Shown here: piece after piece, positions 8,451 through 16,882 of the stretch | Position numbering within the stretch: the stretch's first letter is position 1 | How the letters are laid out: each line of letters opens with the position of its first letter | Origin: Marinagarivorans algicola | Lineage (GTDB): Bacteria; Pseudomonadota; Gammaproteobacteria; Pseudomonadales; Cellvibrionaceae | Assembly: GCF_001292705.1 (NCBI RefSeq) | Contig: NZ_LGAK01000013.1 | Coordinates: 1-64,000 of the forward strand | Length of the DNA stretch: 64,000 nt | Direction of reading: 5' to 3' | Position numbers and translations under genes: made by a program | Notes under the pieces: generated by a model | The model's database searches: none | Seen by the model: only the letters and a program-made list of their open reading frames with translations | Told to the model about the DNA's origin: nothing

Positions 8451-9836
8451 ATGCAACACATTCATATATTGGGTATTTGTGGGACCTTTATGGGCAGTTT
8501 GGCGCAGCTTGCTAAAGCACAGGGGTATCGCGTCACAGGTTCGGACGTGAATGTTTATCCGCCTATGAGTACGCAATTGGAGGCTGCCGGGATCGACATT
8601 ACCCAAGGCTGGGGGTTGGAACAATTAACACCGGTGCCCGATATGATTGTGGTCGGTAATGTCATTAGTCGTGGTAACCCGCTACTAGAGGCCATACTGA
8701 ATAGAATGCTGCCTTTTACCTCGGGCCCGCAATGGCTTGCCGAGCATGTATTGCAGGGCCGTTGGGTCATGGCAGTGGCAGGCACGCATGGCAAAACAAC
8801 AACTGCGAGCATGTTAGCGTGTATGCTCGAGTGCGCGGATATGGCGCCGGGTTTTTTGATTGGTGGCGTACCTAAAAATTTTGGAGTGTCGGCACGTTTA
8901 GGTGATTCTGATTTTTTTGTTATTGAGGCCGATGAGTATGATAGTGCCTTTTTTGATAAACGCTCAAAGTTTGTCCATTATCGGCCGCATACACTGGTGC
9001 TGAACAATTTAGAGTATGACCATGCCGATATTTTTCCTGATTTAGCCGCTATCGAGCGCCAGTTTCATCATGTTGTGCGCACTGTACCGCAAAATGGCTT
9101 GTTGGTAGCGCCTAATGATAATGCCGCTTTAAAGCGCGTATTTGCGATGGGTCAATATACCCCGATGCATACCTTTAACGGCAATACGCAAAGCACGGTA
9201 GCGCATGAGGCCGATTGGCAGGCGCACAATGTCGCAGCTGATGGTAGTTATTTTGATGTGTATTTTGAGGGTAAGTTAGTCGGTGCTGTGCAGTGGGGCT
9301 TAACCGGTCTACACAGTGTTAACAATGCATTGGCCGCCATCGCCGCTGCACGCCACGTGGGTGTTGAGCCTATCATTGCATGTGAAGCATTAGCGGCGTT
9401 TGAGAGTGTTAAGCGACGCATGGAGCTACTCGCACACGTTAAAGGTATTAAGATTTATGACGACTTTGCGCATCACCCGACAGCGATTAAAACCACGTTG
9501 CAGGGTTTGCGTGCCCAAGTGGGCGATGCCAAAATCACAGCCGTCATCGAGCCTCGCTCTAATACGATGAAGCAAGGCGTGCACAAACAGCAACTACTGG
9601 AGGCTTGTGAAGATGCTAGCCAAGTGTGTTGGTATCAGCCCACAGAGCAAGGCTGGTCGTTACGCACGCTCATTACACCGGCGTACCCTCAGCACCATTG
9701 CTTTGAAAACTTACAGGCTTTAATGACACACCTTATCCAAAAAGCAGAAGTTGGTGAGCATATTGTCATTATGAGTAATGGCAGCTTTGGTGGTATTCAT
9801 CAAATGCTAATACGGGCTATAAGCGGCACTCCTTAA
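8451..9836 (+). CDS. mpl: UDP-MurNAc:L-Ala-gamma-D-Glu-meso-DAP ligase (peptidoglycan recycling)
   Basis: This 461-residue Mur ligase reattaches the recycled tripeptide to UDP-N-acetylmuramic acid in the cytoplasm. The N-terminal dinucleotide-like domain starts HILGICGTFMG. The ATP-binding motif GTHGKTTTASM is at about 110-120. The central FVIEADEYDSAFFDKR and LNNLEYDHADIF are characteristic of Mpl rather than MurC, and the C-terminal domain carries YDDFAHHPTA. The start at 8451 (MQHIHILG) matches the family; an upstream in-frame ATG at 8391 would add 20 unlikely residues. It is monocistronic, with 577 bp before the next gene. Confidence 0.94.
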   Translation: MQHIHILGICGTFMGSLAQLAKAQGYRVTGSDVNVYPPMSTQLEAAGIDITQGWGLEQLTPVPDMIVVGNVISRGNPLLEAILNRMLPFTSGPQWLAEHVLQGRWVMAVAGTHGKTTTASMLACMLECADMAPGFLIGGVPKNFGVSARLGDSDFFVIEADEYDSAFFDKRSKFVHYRPHTLVLNNLEYDHADIFPDLAAIERQFHHVVRTVPQNGLLVAPNDNAALKRVFAMGQYTPMHTFNGNTQSTVAHEADWQAHNVAADGSYFDVYFEGKLVGAVQWGLTGLHSVNNALAAIAAARHVGVEPIIACEALAAFESVKRRMELLAHVKGIKIYDDFAHHPTAIKTTLQGLRAQVGDAKITAVIEPRSNTMKQGVHKQQLLEACEDASQVCWYQPTEQGWSLRTLITPAYPQHHCFENLQALMTHLIQKAEVGEHIVIMSNGSFGGIHQMLIRAISGTP

Positions 9837-10413
9837 TGCGCTTTATTGCATCTGTGTGTAGCGTTGCGCTTGGATACTCAGCGAGCCACAATATCAGAGC
9901 TGATCTTGAGGTGTTGGTATAAAAAGCCTTTAGAGAGCAACCTACGGGCAGGCACCTCAACAACCAAATCGGAACGTCCCTTTTTATCTTTTAATCCCTA
10001 TGCCCTGTTAATGGGATCCCTTATCTTTTGATACTTCTTTTTTTAGTGTGAGATAGTTTGCAAAAGTATCAATATTTTTTTGGGACTTATTAATATTTTT
10101 TGGGGTTAAAATCACCTAATGTGTTTTTTTTATCGTGATTAATAGCACAATATTCGTTTTTTTGTATCAATAAACATAACGTGGTGTGTCTTTATACTAT
10201 ATGTGGGCTGTTTTTCAGCGTTCCGGTTTCCCTAATTGGGATATTGGTAACCTCTAATGTATGCAGTAAATGTGTATATTGATACCTGTCGACGCGGATA
10301 TTTCTTATGAAATGACCGGTTTCGGGGCGTTTATTGTTATCACATTTATACGGCTTTTGTTGTAAGTGTGTTGACTAATAAGCAATTACTAGATTTTACA
10401 ACAGGCCTACATT
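9837..10413. other. Long AT-rich intergenic region upstream of the cytochrome operon
   Basis: These 577 bp have no convincing gene; a short frame at 9846-10031 has no protein-like composition. The second half is very AT-rich with T-runs. It contains a 9-bp inverted repeat, TTGATACTT (10028-10036) with AAGTATCAA (10064-10072), and two more copies of the TTGATAC core. The near-identical stretches around 10072 and 10090 (AATATTTTTTGGG-like) form a short direct repeat. Probably the control region of the 10414-14587 operon. Confidence 0.5.
10028..10285. promoter_or_regulatory. Four TTGATAC heptamers upstream of the DUF1592/DUF1552 operon
   Basis: TTGATAC occurs on the plus strand at 10028-10034 and 10279-10285 and on the minus strand (read as GTATCAA) at 10066-10072 and 10164-10170. 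The first two form a 9-bp inverted repeat. Four copies within 258 bp suggest binding sites for a regulator; which one is unknown. Confidence 0.35.
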
Positions 10414-13176
10414 ATGGGTGAGTTAACTCGTTTTAAAGTATTTGGCATTGGGAATCAGGTCGGGCATATGGCCCAAAGGACTTTATTACCTGCTGTTTTT
10501 ATGGCCTCTGTGTTGCTATCCGCATGCGGCGGTCAAACAGAGCCCAAATCATCTTCACCGGCGGTATCGAGCGCGCCAGTTCAGTCTTCTTCGATCGCAA
10601 GCAGTAAGAGTTCGGTAAGCCCGTTGAGTTCAATGGGTCAGAGCTCGTCCGCGGCACCAACGCAAGGTAAAGCACTGTACGACGCGCAATGTGGATTTTG
10701 CCATGGCCCCACAGGCCTCGGTAAAAGCTTAAATCCTAACTTACTACCATCGATCAAAAACGGTACGTTTGATCATGCGACTGTGACGCGGATGCCACCA
10801 CAAGACTTTGATGCCTGTAAAGCCGATTGTGCAGACCAAATTAAAACATGGTTAATTGATACTCATAGCATTACGGACGTAGGCATGGCCTCGAGTAGCG
10901 TGTCATCAAGTGCGGGTAATAATCAACCCGCCGAGCCCGATGATCGTTATGTCTCAGTGATCGCCATTAATGTTGGTGGCGGTAATGTCATTTCGAAAGG
11001 GGGTGTTAATTTTGCCGCAGATAATGGGTCGACTGGCGGTGATACATCCAATCAAGAGTCTGTTGTTGCCGATGTTGGCAATACCAAAGATGATGCTCTC
11101 TTTCATACCGAGCGCTGGGGCGCCTTTAGCTATAGCTTTGCGCTACCCAACGGTTATTACAATATCGAATTAGGCTTTGTTGAGCTAGTCAGTACACATA
11201 AAGCTGGTTCTCGGGTGTTTAATGTTGCGTTAGAAGGCGATGTTAAGCTTGAGCGTGTCGATGTAGCGGGCGAAGCTGGTGGACATTACAAAGCATTAAT
11301 TAAAGAAGTAGCTAACGTTCAAGTGCAAGATGGCATGTTGAATATTGACTTTCAAAAAGTTACACATAATCCAACGGTGTCTTTTATTAATATAAAACGC
11401 GCCGAAAACGTGGCCGATCAATATGGCCGGTTGTGTCAATCTTGCCACGGTGGCCCCAATGGCGAGGGGCGCTCAGAACTAGGGGATGCGCTGATTGCCA
11501 GCCGTTGCACAAGTTGTGCTAACCGCGACGGGTTAGTGAATTATATCTCAGCCTTGATGCCTTTTCAGTTTCCGACCTCTTGTCAAGGGGAGTGCGCTGC
11601 TAACATGGCTGACTATATCTTAGAAAACTTTGCCGGTTACAACACGAATCCAGCCGTTACTTTGCCTGATTTTTTACAAAAAGGCGGTGATGCCGGTGCG
11701 TGTAATCAAGTGAATGTTGCGTTTAATGATATGCGTCGTATTGGTCAAGTGGATTACAATCGTATGGTATTTGACTTGTTTAAGCTAGAAGGTGACTTTT
11801 CACGCGGTTTTAGTGCTGATCAGTTGGTGGGTAATTTTTATATCAATACTTCGCGTACCCCTGAATTTAGCCAGGTTTCGCAGTATTTTGCTGTGGCTGA
11901 AAAAGTGTCTACGCAAGCACTGGCGACTAAAGCACAATGGATGCCGTGTACGCAAACCAATGATGCTTGCGCCACAAAAGTAATAGATACCATTGGTCGC
12001 AAAGCGTATCGACGCCCTGTGACTGCCCAAGAAAAAGAAGGGCTCATGCAAATCTACACTGCGGCTAAAGCGGCAGGTGGCTTTGATCGAGGCTTGGCGA
12101 CACTGCTGCAGGGTCTGTTAGCTTCGCCACAGTTCTTATATTACGTTGAAGAGGGTGTTGGGCAAGGTGACATTGTCCCGCTGAGTCAATATGAAATTGC
12201 AGCGCGATTGGCCTTATTTTTCTGGCGTAGCTTGCCCGATGATACTCTATTAGATTTAGCTGAGCAAAATGCACTGACTACTGATGCGCAACTGCGCACT
12301 CAAGCTCAGCGTATGCTGAACGACCCACGCGCGCGCGATGTGGTGGGTTTGTTTCATCGCGAATGGATGAAAGTTACGCCCCCTAAACCCGGTACTGCAG
12401 ACCATGCTGCGCAAAGTGCTGCTGTTGAAGATTTTTCACGGACATTACAGTCATTGGTTTTTGATGATAAGGCGACTTTTAAGTCATTATTTACGGTCGA
12501 TTACGGCTATCTCAATGCCGATACTAAATCGTTTTACGGGGTGAATAGTCAGCCATTGAGTACAGGTGGCGGTGGGTTTGATAAATACGCGATGGCCGGT
12601 GATAAGCGCATTGGACTATTAACTCGCGCGCCTTTTTTACGCAGTAATCATACACCGACTGAGCGCGGTCTGTTTTTACGTGAACAAGTATTGTGTGGTG
12701 TTATTCCAAGCCCGCCAGCAACCGCTGCTGATGCTGAGCAAGCAATGGCTGATAATCTCAACCCACGCGAGTTATTTGCATTGCATACGCAAGACCCTGG
12801 CTGTGGTGGTTGCCATGCTTTGATGGACCCTCTGGGTTTCCCGCTAGATAACTATGATGAAGAGGGCCATTGGCAAGATCAATACGGTGATGGTTTTAGT
12901 GTTGATGCCTCGGGTGAGTTTATTTTAACGGACGTTGACGGTGCCTTTTCGGGCGGGCAAGCATTGCAAGCGAAGCTGGCCAGCAGCCAACAAGTCAAGG
13001 AATGTTACACCTATCAATGGTACCAATTTGCGGTGGGCCGTTCGGCCACGCCGAGTGATACCTGTTCACTTGGGCAGGTGAATACGGCGGCCGATGCGAG
13101 TGGGGGCTCTGTATTAGATGTAATGACCTCCATTGTTTTAAGTGATGGCTTCCGCCACCGACGTACCGCTCCTTGA
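10414..13176 (+). CDS. Multi-domain c-type cytochrome lipoprotein with malectin-like and DUF1592-group domains
   Basis: This 920-residue protein is exported and lipidated: the lipobox LLSAC ends at Cys38 and a polyserine linker covers about 47-82. Domains in order: cytochrome c module 1 with CGFCH (93-97), Met127-Pro and Cys135/Cys139; a malectin-like carbohydrate-binding beta domain at about 178-330 (AINVGGG, AADNG); cytochrome module 2 with CQSCH (341-345), a histidine-less CTSCA (365-369), Met382-Pro and Cys390/Cys394; then the DUF1587/1595/1592/1588/1585 set common in planctomycetes, including YRRPVT (532-537) and a third haem motif CGGCH (797-801) in the DUF1588 part. These families accompany polysaccharide use, but their reaction is unknown. 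An alternative start is 10468 (Met19), giving a shorter signal. The next gene, 10 bp downstream, encodes the usual DUF1552 partner. Confidence 0.85.
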   Translation: MGELTRFKVFGIGNQVGHMAQRTLLPAVFMASVLLSACGGQTEPKSSSPAVSSAPVQSSSIASSKSSVSPLSSMGQSSSAAPTQGKALYDAQCGFCHGPTGLGKSLNPNLLPSIKNGTFDHATVTRMPPQDFDACKADCADQIKTWLIDTHSITDVGMASSSVSSSAGNNQPAEPDDRYVSVIAINVGGGNVISKGGVNFAADNGSTGGDTSNQESVVADVGNTKDDALFHTERWGAFSYSFALPNGYYNIELGFVELVSTHKAGSRVFNVALEGDVKLERVDVAGEAGGHYKALIKEVANVQVQDGMLNIDFQKVTHNPTVSFINIKRAENVADQYGRLCQSCHGGPNGEGRSELGDALIASRCTSCANRDGLVNYISALMPFQFPTSCQGECAANMADYILENFAGYNTNPAVTLPDFLQKGGDAGACNQVNVAFNDMRRIGQVDYNRMVFDLFKLEGDFSRGFSADQLVGNFYINTSRTPEFSQVSQYFAVAEKVSTQALATKAQWMPCTQTNDACATKVIDTIGRKAYRRPVTAQEKEGLMQIYTAAKAAGGFDRGLATLLQGLLASPQFLYYVEEGVGQGDIVPLSQYEIAARLALFFWRSLPDDTLLDLAEQNALTTDAQLRTQAQRMLNDPRARDVVGLFHREWMKVTPPKPGTADHAAQSAAVEDFSRTLQSLVFDDKATFKSLFTVDYGYLNADTKSFYGVNSQPLSTGGGGFDKYAMAGDKRIGLLTRAPFLRSNHTPTERGLFLREQVLCGVIPSPPATAADAEQAMADNLNPRELFALHTQDPGCGGCHALMDPLGFPLDNYDEEGHWQDQYGDGFSVDASGEFILTDVDGAFSGGQALQAKLASSQQVKECYTYQWYQFAVGRSATPSDTCSLGQVNTAADASGGSVLDVMTSIVLSDGFRHRRTAP

Positions 13177-13186
13177 GGAAATAACG

Positions 13187-14587
13187 ATGAAAAAACGTGA
13201 TTTAGTGAATAATTATTCTCGCCGCTCGGTTATTAAAGCTCTGGGTGTGAGTGCAGCAGCGCCTTTCATTCCCGTTTTAGGTGCTGAAGCGGCCGATAAT
13301 GGTGCGCCCAAACGCTTTTTATTAATAACAACACCCAGTGGCTTGGGAAGTGGTGCCACACCCACAGGCGCCGGTACCAACTATCAAAATGGCCCTGCTT
13401 TTAAGGTGTTAGATGAGCATAAAAGTGATATTAATATTTTTAGAGGTATTGACTACAAAGCCTACCTACAGATATTAAAAGATGGCCGAACGTTCAATGT
13501 GACCAATAGCCACCCTGCATTAGCGCCGCATTTATTAACGGCGGCCTTTACTAAAAAGAAAGACGCGAGTGCTTTTGATGGTGACCAAGAGGCGGTGTAC
13601 CACTCTGAAGGTTTATCGATCGATCAAATGATTGCGCAGCGTTTAAATGCTAACCCAGCGACTAAAACCGGTATGGAGTACATTTTTGCAGGTGTAAAAA
13701 CGCCACAAAATGCATACTACCACCAAGTTTATGATAAGCCTGGAAACTCACTTTATCCGCAAGTGGATGCTAAGATTTTGCATGAAACGATCTTTAATGC
13801 CGCTTCTGGTGGTGGTGGCTCTAGCGATGAGGCATTTGCCCGCCGTATTGCTGAGCGCCGCAGTGTGATTGATTATGCAAAAGGTGAAATTACGAAAGTG
13901 AGAAAAGTGCTATCTAACGTCGATAAAATGAAGTTGGATGCTCACCTTGAAGCTGTGCGCAAAATCGAAGAGCAATTAGCCTTTCAAGAGCAAGCAGGCA
14001 GCCTGTCATGCTCAATACCGACACTGCAACAAGAAGCCGGTGTTTATGATGAGCGCTATCGTATTGATGGTGAAAACATGATGGACCTGATTGTGCAGGG
14101 GTTAGCGTGTGATCGCGCTCGTGTAGCAACATTAATGTGGTCGGGGGCGGCTGATAATACTGCTTTCACAACAAAAGGTGTGACAACGCCTCATCATGCG
14201 TTAACTCACGGCGGTATTTTTTCAGACGCCAAAGTACAAGCGCGCGATAAAGTCTCTGAGTGGTATGCCGAGCGTTTTAAGTATGTGATTGAGAAGCTTA
14301 AAGCGATACCTGAAGGTGACGGTACGATGCTGGATAACACCTTTATTGTGTGGACCAGTGAGCACTCTAACGATACCCGTGAGCATGATCGGACTAATAT
14401 CCCGTATATCACCGCGGGAAGTTGTGGCGGCGCGGTTAAGACAGGTCAATTCTTTGACTTCACTTCTAACCGTAAGGGTCATGGCGATGTGTATGTCACT
14501 GCGGCACACGCCATGGGGTTAACAGATGTTGAATCGTTTGGTATACCCGATGCTTCCGAAGGGCCATTACCGGGTGTTTTAGCTTAA
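13187..14587 (+). CDS. Tat-exported DUF1552 protein
   Basis: This 466-residue protein has a twin-arginine signal: SRRSVIK at 11-17 followed by an Ala-rich hydrophobic stretch ending near GAEA. The body matches DUF1552, a family nearly always encoded beside DUF1592/DUF1588 cytochromes. Its fold resembles the alkaline-phosphatase/DUF1501 group, although no catalytic residue can be assigned here. The start at 13187 has GAGGAA upstream and places the RR motif 12 residues in; a frame open from 13142 would overlap the previous gene. The 10-bp gap implies one operon. Tat export suggests it folds, perhaps with a cofactor, before secretion. The function is unproven. Confidence 0.85.
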   Translation: MKKRDLVNNYSRRSVIKALGVSAAAPFIPVLGAEAADNGAPKRFLLITTPSGLGSGATPTGAGTNYQNGPAFKVLDEHKSDINIFRGIDYKAYLQILKDGRTFNVTNSHPALAPHLLTAAFTKKKDASAFDGDQEAVYHSEGLSIDQMIAQRLNANPATKTGMEYIFAGVKTPQNAYYHQVYDKPGNSLYPQVDAKILHETIFNAASGGGGSSDEAFARRIAERRSVIDYAKGEITKVRKVLSNVDKMKLDAHLEAVRKIEEQLAFQEQAGSLSCSIPTLQQEAGVYDERYRIDGENMMDLIVQGLACDRARVATLMWSGAADNTAFTTKGVTTPHHALTHGGIFSDAKVQARDKVSEWYAERFKYVIEKLKAIPEGDGTMLDNTFIVWTSEHSNDTREHDRTNIPYITAGSCGGAVKTGQFFDFTSNRKGHGDVYVTAAHAMGLTDVESFGIPDASEGPLPGVLA

Positions 14588-14610
14588 TACTTTAATTAGT
14601 GACACGAACA

Positions 14611-14639
14611 AAAAAAGCCGGCCTTGCCCGGCTTTTTTT
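14611..14639. terminator. Bidirectional Rho-independent terminator
   Basis: Six A, GCCGG stem, CCGGC and seven T follow the DUF1552 gene by 24 nt. The A/T runs allow use in both directions. Confidence 0.9.
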
Positions 14640-14817
14640 GTTTCGGCTATCAGGGTTTGTGAGGGGCCTGTTGATGGCGCTGTATGCCTTATATTAGGGG
14701 TGTACACGTATGTAATTGGCTTTCCCTTTTATGGTACACCGATTTTATAGCAGCATTTTAGTGCAAAATTGAGTACAATATGCGCCAATTATCCACCCTC
14801 TAATGCGCGAGCGGAAT

Positions 14818-16239
14818 ATGACTAAAAAGACAAAAATTGTAGCAACTGTTTCTGACCTTAAAGGCGATGTTAATTTTATTGGTGAATTGGCCAAGCGCGG
14901 GGTGAATGTGATTCGCCTGAATACTGCTCACCAAACTCCAGAAGATACCCGTAAGGTCATTGAAAACGTGCGCGCAGTTAGTGAGAAGCTAGCGGTATTG
15001 GTGGATACCAAAGGCCCAGAAATGCGTACCAATCTTAAAATTGAAGAAGACTTGAGCATTCAGACGGGTCAAAAAGTGACCTTTCGCTCGGACGGGTTAG
15101 ACGTTGCCACGACTAAAGAGGCTGTGCAGGTTAATTACTTGGGCTTTGTGAACGATGTGCCTGTTGGCGCGCATATTTTGATTGACGATGGTTTACTGGA
15201 GTTGGTTGTTGATAGTAAAGATAGCGAAGCGCTTTACACCACAGCTCTTAATAACGGTAAAATCAAAAAGAAAAAAAGCGTCAATGTCCCTGGTGTCGCG
15301 ATTAGGTTGCCCTCGGTGACTGATCGCGATAAAACGTTTATTGAGATGGCGATAGAAGCCGGCGTTGATTTTATTGCACACTCTTTTGTCCGCAATAAGC
15401 AAGATGTATTAGATGTCCAGAACATTCTAGATGCGAAAAAATCACCGATTAAAATCATTGCTAAAATTGAAAATCGTGAAGGTGTTGAAAACCTCGATGA
15501 AATTTTAGAGGTGGTTTACGGTGTTATGGTTGCGCGAGGTGATCTTGGGATTGAGATCCCGGGTGAAGAAGTACCTTTAGTGCAAAAATCAATGATTCGT
15601 AAGTGTATCGAAGCGCGTGTACCGGTAATTACGGCAACGCAAATGCTTGAGAGTATGATTCAAAACCCGCGCCCAACCCGCGCCGAAATTTCGGATGTGG
15701 CTAATGCGGTCCTCGACGGTACTGATGCATTGATGTTATCGGGTGAGTCAGCATATGGCGATTATCCTTTTGAAGCTGTTGAGACTATGGCGCGTATTGC
15801 TACTCACGTAGAAGAGCAAACCGCGTACGGCATTAACTTAGAAGGCAAAGCCGATAAAGGAAATTTACAAGAGTATATTTGTCAGCAAGTGGCTAAATCT
15901 GCGCGTGATTTAAATGTGGATGCGATTGTGGTGCCTACATCAACGGGCTCTACAGCGCGTCAAATTGCATCACATCGTCCATCGGCACCTTTATATGCTG
16001 CTTGCTATAAACCAGAAGCCCTACGCTTATTGTCGTTAAGCTATGGTGTAGAGTCATATTTAATTGAAGGTGCTGTACGTGATACCGTTGTAAAAAATGC
16101 GTTAACCCCTTTAATTGAAAGTCAAGCGTTAACGGGGGAAAGCCTTGTGGTGGTGGCTAAAAGTGCGCCCGGCTCACCTAAAGGTGAAACTAATCGCATG
16201 GAAATTAATACAGTGAATGCCTTCTTAAATCACGAATAA
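14818..16239 (+). CDS. pyk: Pyruvate kinase, atypical (Bacteroidetes-like) type
   Basis: This 473-residue enzyme catalyses phosphoenolpyruvate + ADP to pyruvate + ATP. Conserved parts are DTKGPEMR (63-70), the catalytic lysine region IIAKIENREG, VARGDLGIEIP and ATQMLESM with PRPTRAE. The K+-binding loop is unusual: RLNTAHQ (33-39) replaces the common RxNxSHG, so the usual Ser ligand is Ala. From memory that variant is typical of Bacteroidetes pyruvate kinases and occurs in some marine gammaproteobacteria. The Glu after GP (Glu68) is the residue linked to K+ dependence. The ATG at 14818 was preferred over upstream 14803 because MTKKTKIVAT matches the family. It is monocistronic. Confidence 0.92.
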   Translation: MTKKTKIVATVSDLKGDVNFIGELAKRGVNVIRLNTAHQTPEDTRKVIENVRAVSEKLAVLVDTKGPEMRTNLKIEEDLSIQTGQKVTFRSDGLDVATTKEAVQVNYLGFVNDVPVGAHILIDDGLLELVVDSKDSEALYTTALNNGKIKKKKSVNVPGVAIRLPSVTDRDKTFIEMAIEAGVDFIAHSFVRNKQDVLDVQNILDAKKSPIKIIAKIENREGVENLDEILEVVYGVMVARGDLGIEIPGEEVPLVQKSMIRKCIEARVPVITATQMLESMIQNPRPTRAEISDVANAVLDGTDALMLSGESAYGDYPFEAVETMARIATHVEEQTAYGINLEGKADKGNLQEYICQQVAKSARDLNVDAIVVPTSTGSTARQIASHRPSAPLYAACYKPEALRLLSLSYGVESYLIEGAVRDTVVKNALTPLIESQALTGESLVVVAKSAPGSPKGETNRMEINTVNAFLNHE

Positions 16240-16294
16240 AAAGCTATGGCATATCCATTGAAATAACTATCGTCTTCGAGACCTCTGAGTGGTT

Positions 16295-16321
16295 AAAAGG
16301 ACTTAAGGTTTAAGTCCTTTT
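16295..16321. terminator. Terminator after pyk
   Basis: AAAAGGACTTAA (16295-16306) pairs with TTAAGTCCTTTT (16310-16321), 56 nt after pyk. It also lies 29 nt beyond the stop of the convergent minus-strand gene and could serve both. Confidence 0.85.
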
Positions 16322-16349
16322 GTTGTTTTTGTGTGGGATATTGCATGAC

Positions 16350-16802
16350 TCAGCGCAATTTTGCCGTTTCCATAAGTGCAATAATAATATCATTGACGCA
16401 TTCGGGTTCACTGCAAAATAATAATGACCCAATAACCCAATAAGAGGCTTTAGGGTGGCTAATAAGATGATAAATCAGTAACGAGCTATCATCGGGTTCA
16501 CCCGCTCTATAGACTTTATAGCTAACAGGTACATTTTTGTTCGTAGTGTAAGTGTTGCTGTCGATCGTTTCAATGTGATCAAATTCACTGGTTAATGAGC
16601 TATCTAATACCGCCCAATGCTCATCATGGGTTTTAAAGGGGGGCTGTTCATCGATAGCGACGGTAAAACTCACTTGATCACCCTCCCAAAAGCAAATAAC
16701 ATTTTCTTCAATACCGAGCTCGGGTAAATTTTGAAATGAAAAGTGATCGCTGATGGAGGTATCTAACGATAAGTATTGAGCAATATTTACGCGGTTAGTC
16801 AT
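16350..16802 (-). CDS. Hypothetical protein, 150 residues
   Basis: I do not recognise this protein. It is acidic, soluble-looking, without signal peptide or membrane segment, with an alternating polar/hydrophobic pattern that suggests a beta-rich fold with a C-terminal helix (DIIIALMETAK). The reading frame is intact and the codon use resembles its neighbours. No strong ribosome binding site precedes the ATG at 16802. The terminator of the GH26-like gene lies only 26 bp upstream, so it needs its own promoter there or depends on readthrough. Confidence 0.6.
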   Translation of the reverse strand: MTNRVNIAQYLSLDTSISDHFSFQNLPELGIEENVICFWEGDQVSFTVAIDEQPPFKTHDEHWAVLDSSLTSEFDHIETIDSNTYTTNKNVPVSYKVYRAGEPDDSSLLIYHLISHPKASYWVIGSLLFCSEPECVNDIIIALMETAKLR

Positions 16803-16827
16803 AGTCTGTCATTTTTTGTTGGCTTAA

Positions 16828-16857
16828 AAGTAAAAATCCCAGCGTATTGCTGGGATT
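16828..16857 (-). terminator. Terminator of the GH26-like gene
   Basis: AATCCCAGC (16835-16843) and GCTGGGATT (16849-16857) form a perfect 9-bp stem with a 5-nt loop. On the minus strand it is followed by a T-rich tail, 25 nt after the stop at 16883. Confidence 0.88.
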
Positions 16858-16882
16858 ATATGAAATGATAAAGCGATTAATT

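Noticed and set aside
9846-10031. 61-codon frame after mpl
   Set aside because: No ribosome site, atypical composition and no recognisable family; treated as intergenic.
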